Shown: positions 61,139 to 64,000 of the stretch, piece by piece
How positions within the stretch are numbered: the stretch's first letter is position 1
Layout: the number at the start of each line of letters is the position of its first letter
NCBI RefSeq assembly: GCF_007785775.2
Contig: NZ_VNIK02000001.1
Coordinates: 186,001 to 250,000, forward strand
Source: Flagellimonas hadalis
GTDB taxonomy: Bacteria; Bacteroidota; Bacteroidia; Flavobacteriales; Flavobacteriaceae
DNA: 64,000 nucleotides
Direction: 5' to 3'
Notes under the pieces: model-generated
Told to the model about the DNA's origin: nothing
Database searches by the model: none
What the model saw: the letters and a program-made list of their open reading frames with translations, nothing else
Program-made: the position numbers and the translations under genes

Positions 61139-63145
61139 TTAGGCAGAGGCTTTGTCCTTGTCGCTTGTTTGTTGGTCTTTAGGAATGATAATGGTTACCC
61201 GGGTTCCGGTTTCTTTGCCATTGTTGAGGTTCTCTATTTTGATCAACTCTTGATCGGAGAATTTCTTTAGCGCACTGATTCTCTTTTCTGTGATGGACAT
61301 TCCTCTGGAGATTTTTTTCTCCTTTCCTTCATCGGTCCTCGGATTGAACCCTACACCATTATCCTCTATGGTGCATTCTACAAGGTCATTCCTGTCCATG
61401 AACGTGATTTTGAGGTTTTTTTGCCCCTCCTTTGGCATGAGTCCATGGACTATGGCGTTTTCAATGTAAGGTTGTACCAGCAACATGGGGATCTCATTCT
61501 GGTATAGATCCAAAGTTTCATCAACATGAAAACTGTAAGTGAAGGAGTGGTCAAACCGAAGTGCCTCGAGCTCCACATAGATTTTCAGCAGCTCTATCTC
61601 ATCTTTTAATACCAAATTCACATTTACGGAACTTTCCAATACCTGACGGAGCAATTTTGAAAACTTTGACAAGTATTTGAGGGCATTTTCCTTGTCATTC
61701 GAGTTGACCAGATGCTTGATGGAGTTCAACGAATTGAAGATGAAATGGGGATTCATTTGAGCGCGGAGCATTCGTTTTTCCAGTTCAACGTTCATGGATT
61801 CGATGACCTCGTTCTGATGGGAAATCAACTTGTTCTTGTCCAATAGGGCCTCATTGGATTTTTTCTTTCCCAAGAACAAAAAGTAGAGCAAGCTCGCTGA
61901 AAGGAGCGACAACGCGGCAATGATTGTTGTATATACCAGCCTTTTGCTGTTCTGTGAGACTTTGGTGTTGAGCAGGGCCATTTGTAGCTCCCCTTCCTTG
62001 ATTTCCTTGTCCTTTTGATACACGTCATGCTGTATTTGAAGGTTTTGGATTTCCTTGATCTTGGTTTCGTTTAGGAGACTGTCGCCATAGGCCATGGTCT
62101 GCTTCAAGTGATAAATGGCCTCATTGGGTCGCCCTATGGCTTCATGTATCTTGTAGGCCATTTCATGCCCATCACGTTTTAGTAAATAACTGCTCAAGCT
62201 GTCCAGCGTAAGCAAGCTTTTGGTGGAATAGTCGAGAGCCTCGTTGAATTTTTTTTGTCGGAACATAAGATCGGCAAGTCTGTACTGGGCTGTGGCAATC
62301 TCTTGCTTGATGGAAAGTTGTTCAGCCAAATTCAAGGCCTTTTGGTAATAGTCATTGGCAAGACTCCACTTTTTTAGTTGTGTGTAGCAATTTCCTATGT
62401 TTGAATACTGTGCACAAAGTTCAATATTGGTATTTTGCTTTTCGTAATAAGCGCTTGTCTTTAAAAATTTATCCAAGGCAGCTTCGTAATCCTTGTTTTC
62501 AAAATCGATTTCGGCCAAATTGGACAAAACCACATTCTTCAACCATGCACGTTCACTTTCATTACCTTTGAAAACATTCAAGGCCATTTCATAGCTTTCG
62601 GTGGCTTTTTCATGATTTCCCATCAAACTATACAATACTCCTAAATTGAGATAAGGAGAAGAGATATCTTGATCTAGATTCAAAGAATCTATCAACTTGA
62701 TTCGCTTGAGGTAATAGTTTTGGCTTTTGGGATAATTCCCAATTCGTTTATAGACAATGCCCATGGAATTGTAGATAAAGTTGATTCTTTCATGGTCTCC
62801 ATGTTTGGTGGCCAAAACCAGGCACTTGTTCAAATAGTCCAATGATTCTGCATAACTCCCTGTCATGCCATGAGTGAGTCCTAGGGAATAGAGTCCTTTG
62901 ATTTCACCTTCTAAATAACCAATTTCCTTTGCCTCTTCAACACTTTCAGAAAGAAAGTGTATGGCTTTGTCCTTGTCGAAGGCCCTTAAAAGAATCCCTT
63001 TTTTTCTTATAAGATTGACTTTTACGGTGTCACTTGCCGAATTCAATAATTCTTGAAGACTGTCTATTTCCTTGGATTGTCCGAGACAAAAAAAGGTACA
63101 GCATAGCAATGCTGGAATGCAAAGAATGGATTGGAACGGTCTCAT
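61139..63145 (-). CDS. TPR-containing LytS-like sensor histidine kinase
   Basis: A 668-aa protein with a signal peptide (ending CLGQ), about seven TPR repeats (residues 40-370), a helical linker, one TM (about 410-430; LVYTTIIAALSLLSASLLYF), a coiled coil and a His_kinase domain with MNPHFIFNSLNSIKHLV, plus an HATPase region (NAIVHGLMPKEG; EDNGVGFNP). This architecture is common in Bacteroidota, usually with a LytTR regulator encoded next to it. None is seen here. It is predicted to bind a periplasmic ligand or protein through its TPRs. Confidence 0.9.
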   Translation of the reverse strand: MRPFQSILCIPALLCCTFFCLGQSKEIDSLQELLNSASDTVKVNLIRKKGILLRAFDKDKAIHFLSESVEEAKEIGYLEGEIKGLYSLGLTHGMTGSYAESLDYLNKCLVLATKHGDHERINFIYNSMGIVYKRIGNYPKSQNYYLKRIKLIDSLNLDQDISSPYLNLGVLYSLMGNHEKATESYEMALNVFKGNESERAWLKNVVLSNLAEIDFENKDYEAALDKFLKTSAYYEKQNTNIELCAQYSNIGNCYTQLKKWSLANDYYQKALNLAEQLSIKQEIATAQYRLADLMFRQKKFNEALDYSTKSLLTLDSLSSYLLKRDGHEMAYKIHEAIGRPNEAIYHLKQTMAYGDSLLNETKIKEIQNLQIQHDVYQKDKEIKEGELQMALLNTKVSQNSKRLVYTTIIAALSLLSASLLYFLFLGKKKSNEALLDKNKLISHQNEVIESMNVELEKRMLRAQMNPHFIFNSLNSIKHLVNSNDKENALKYLSKFSKLLRQVLESSVNVNLVLKDEIELLKIYVELEALRFDHSFTYSFHVDETLDLYQNEIPMLLVQPYIENAIVHGLMPKEGQKNLKITFMDRNDLVECTIEDNGVGFNPRTDEGKEKKISRGMSITEKRISALKKFSDQELIKIENLNNGKETGTRVTIIIPKDQQTSDKDKASA

Positions 63146-63285
63146 TGGTTTGGTGGATGATAAACCAATTTATTCTTTTTATCGATTACTTTGTACTTTT
63201 GTGATTCTTTTTAGCCACAAAATCAACTATTTATAAGAATTGAATAGCAAGTAGTGTATTATTTTTCTTCAATAGTAATTTCAAA

Positions 63286-64000
63286 TCAATTTTTCTCCAC
63301 CAATCTTCCATCTGGGTAAAGCGCAAAGCGCCCCCTGTCCTTATCATGGACGTGGTCTGCATAAGGCCAAGGCCATCCTCCAAATTGGGTAAGGCGGTAC
63401 TCTTCCATGGCCTGTTGGATCTCTTCATCGGTGTTCATCACAAACGGCCCATACTTGGCAACCGGCTCTTCTATGGGCTTTCCTTGCAATAGTATAAAAT
63501 GCGCCTTTTTATCTCCAATTTTGATGGATACGTCCTGTGCAGGGTCCAATACAATCCCAAAATTTGGATTGATCTTCCGTTCCCCGAAATAAATTTCCGA
63601 ACCTTCATAAAAATATAGGGAGCGGGTCAGCCCAGAAGTGGCTTCGGGCAAGGTATATTCCGAACCACCATCCACATGGATGTTCCAGATGGCCACATGG
63701 TTGTCCGGATCGGCTGCCCACGAATCCGGGGCAGGTGCAGGGGCCACGGTACCCTTATAAGTTCCAGCGATTACCTTTATTTGTGCATGTTCCTCCTGGA
63801 CAACTGGAATATCCTCATGCCACAACATCTTAAAATGGGGCTCCACGAATTTGCTGGATCGGGGCAGGTTCAACCAAATCTGGAACAGCTCCAAGGGATT
63901 GTCCCCATCTTCATTTAGCAAGGGGAACATTTCGGAATGCTGTACACCTCTTCCGGCGGTCATCCATTGCACATCGCCCTCACCAAATCTACCTGCGGCA
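63286..64000 (-). CDS. Pirin-family protein, 5' end beyond window
   Basis: The C-terminal 237 residues of a pirin. The frame is open to the window edge and begins AAGRFGEGDVQWMTAGRGVQHSE, the central part of the pirin N-terminal cupin (GDVQWMTAG.G..HSE) that holds metal-binding His and Glu. The C-terminal pirin domain follows (VAPAPAPDSWAADP; PEATSGLTRSLYFYEG). The start lies right of 64000. Pirins are iron cupins, some with quercetinase activity. The next gene on this strand, 140 bp away, is the TPR kinase. Confidence 0.88.
   Translation of the reverse strand, partial: AAGRFGEGDVQWMTAGRGVQHSEMFPLLNEDGDNPLELFQIWLNLPRSSKFVEPHFKMLWHEDIPVVQEEHAQIKVIAGTYKGTVAPAPAPDSWAADPDNHVAIWNIHVDGGSEYTLPEATSGLTRSLYFYEGSEIYFGERKINPNFGIVLDPAQDVSIKIGDKKAHFILLQGKPIEEPVAKYGPFVMNTDEEIQQAMEEYRLTQFGGWPWPYADHVHDKDRGRFALYPDGRLVEKN

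Noticed and set aside
63194-63201. Plus-strand TACTTTTG box upstream of the TPR kinase as a promoter
   Set aside because: No plus-strand gene follows; the adjacent pirin and kinase genes are both on the minus strand.
1-64000. CRISPR array, insertion sequence, prophage or toxin-antitoxin locus
   Set aside because: No regularly spaced repeats, transposase or integrase motifs, or small toxin/antitoxin gene pairs were seen on either strand.

Overview
The window comes from a marine-type member of the Bacteroidota, most likely family Flavobacteriaceae (Muricauda/Maribacter-like; genus is an inference). Supporting evidence: gliding genes gldF and gldG, a DUF4290 protein, a C-to-D MurA, Bacteroidota-type promoters (TTTG about 20 nt upstream of TAnnTTTG), lack of Shine-Dalgarno sequences, several TTG/GTG starts, and a tRNA gene without encoded CCA.

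Region 1 (about 0.1-25.5 kb) is a visibly AT-rich surface-polysaccharide locus whose genes repeatedly switch strand. It encodes sugar-nucleotide synthesis (TviB/TviC pair for UDP-GalNAcA; Ugd plus a UDP-glucuronate epimerase for UDP-GalA; a PglF/CapD-like dehydratase plus PglE-like aminotransferase for a UDP-4-amino-sugar), three GT4 glycosyltransferases, two hexapeptide acyltransferases, a PaaK/CapK-like ligase, Wzx flippase, Wzy polymerase, and Wza/Wzc/CpsB-type export and chain-length control. Two genes stand out: a formyltransferase-fold protein fused to a beta-propeller with an altered catalytic triad, and an outer-membrane-type lipoprotein of the pectate lyase (PL1) family, in a locus that makes UDP-galacturonate. 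No initiating phosphoglycosyltransferase is seen, so the locus probably continues left of the window.

Region 2 (25.7-32.2 kb) is regulatory: an OmpR-type two-component pair, then an NtrB/NtrC-like pair. Directly after the NtrC-like gene lie two 17-bp direct repeats and a well-formed sigma-54 promoter driving a GreA/Rnk-like gene, followed by a small secreted protein and a two-TM four-helix-bundle protein without an output domain. This looks like a compact sigma-54 regulatory island.

Region 3 (32.2-64 kb) is mostly housekeeping, with more GC-rich coding sequence: DinB-like protein, alpha/beta-hydrolase lipoprotein, secreted protein, M1 aminopeptidase, mnmE, dnaN, gldFG, a SAM hydroxide adenosyltransferase, phoH, purC, an acetate module (DUF4212 + Na+/solute symporter + acs, facing a DUF294/CBS protein + DnaQ-like exonuclease), tRNA-Met, START-like protein, PabC/IlvE-like aminotransferase, YqgE/AlgH, HU, fmt, recQ, a P-loop ATPase, DUF493, DUF4290, murA, a TPR-type LytS-like histidine kinase and a pirin cut by the right window edge.
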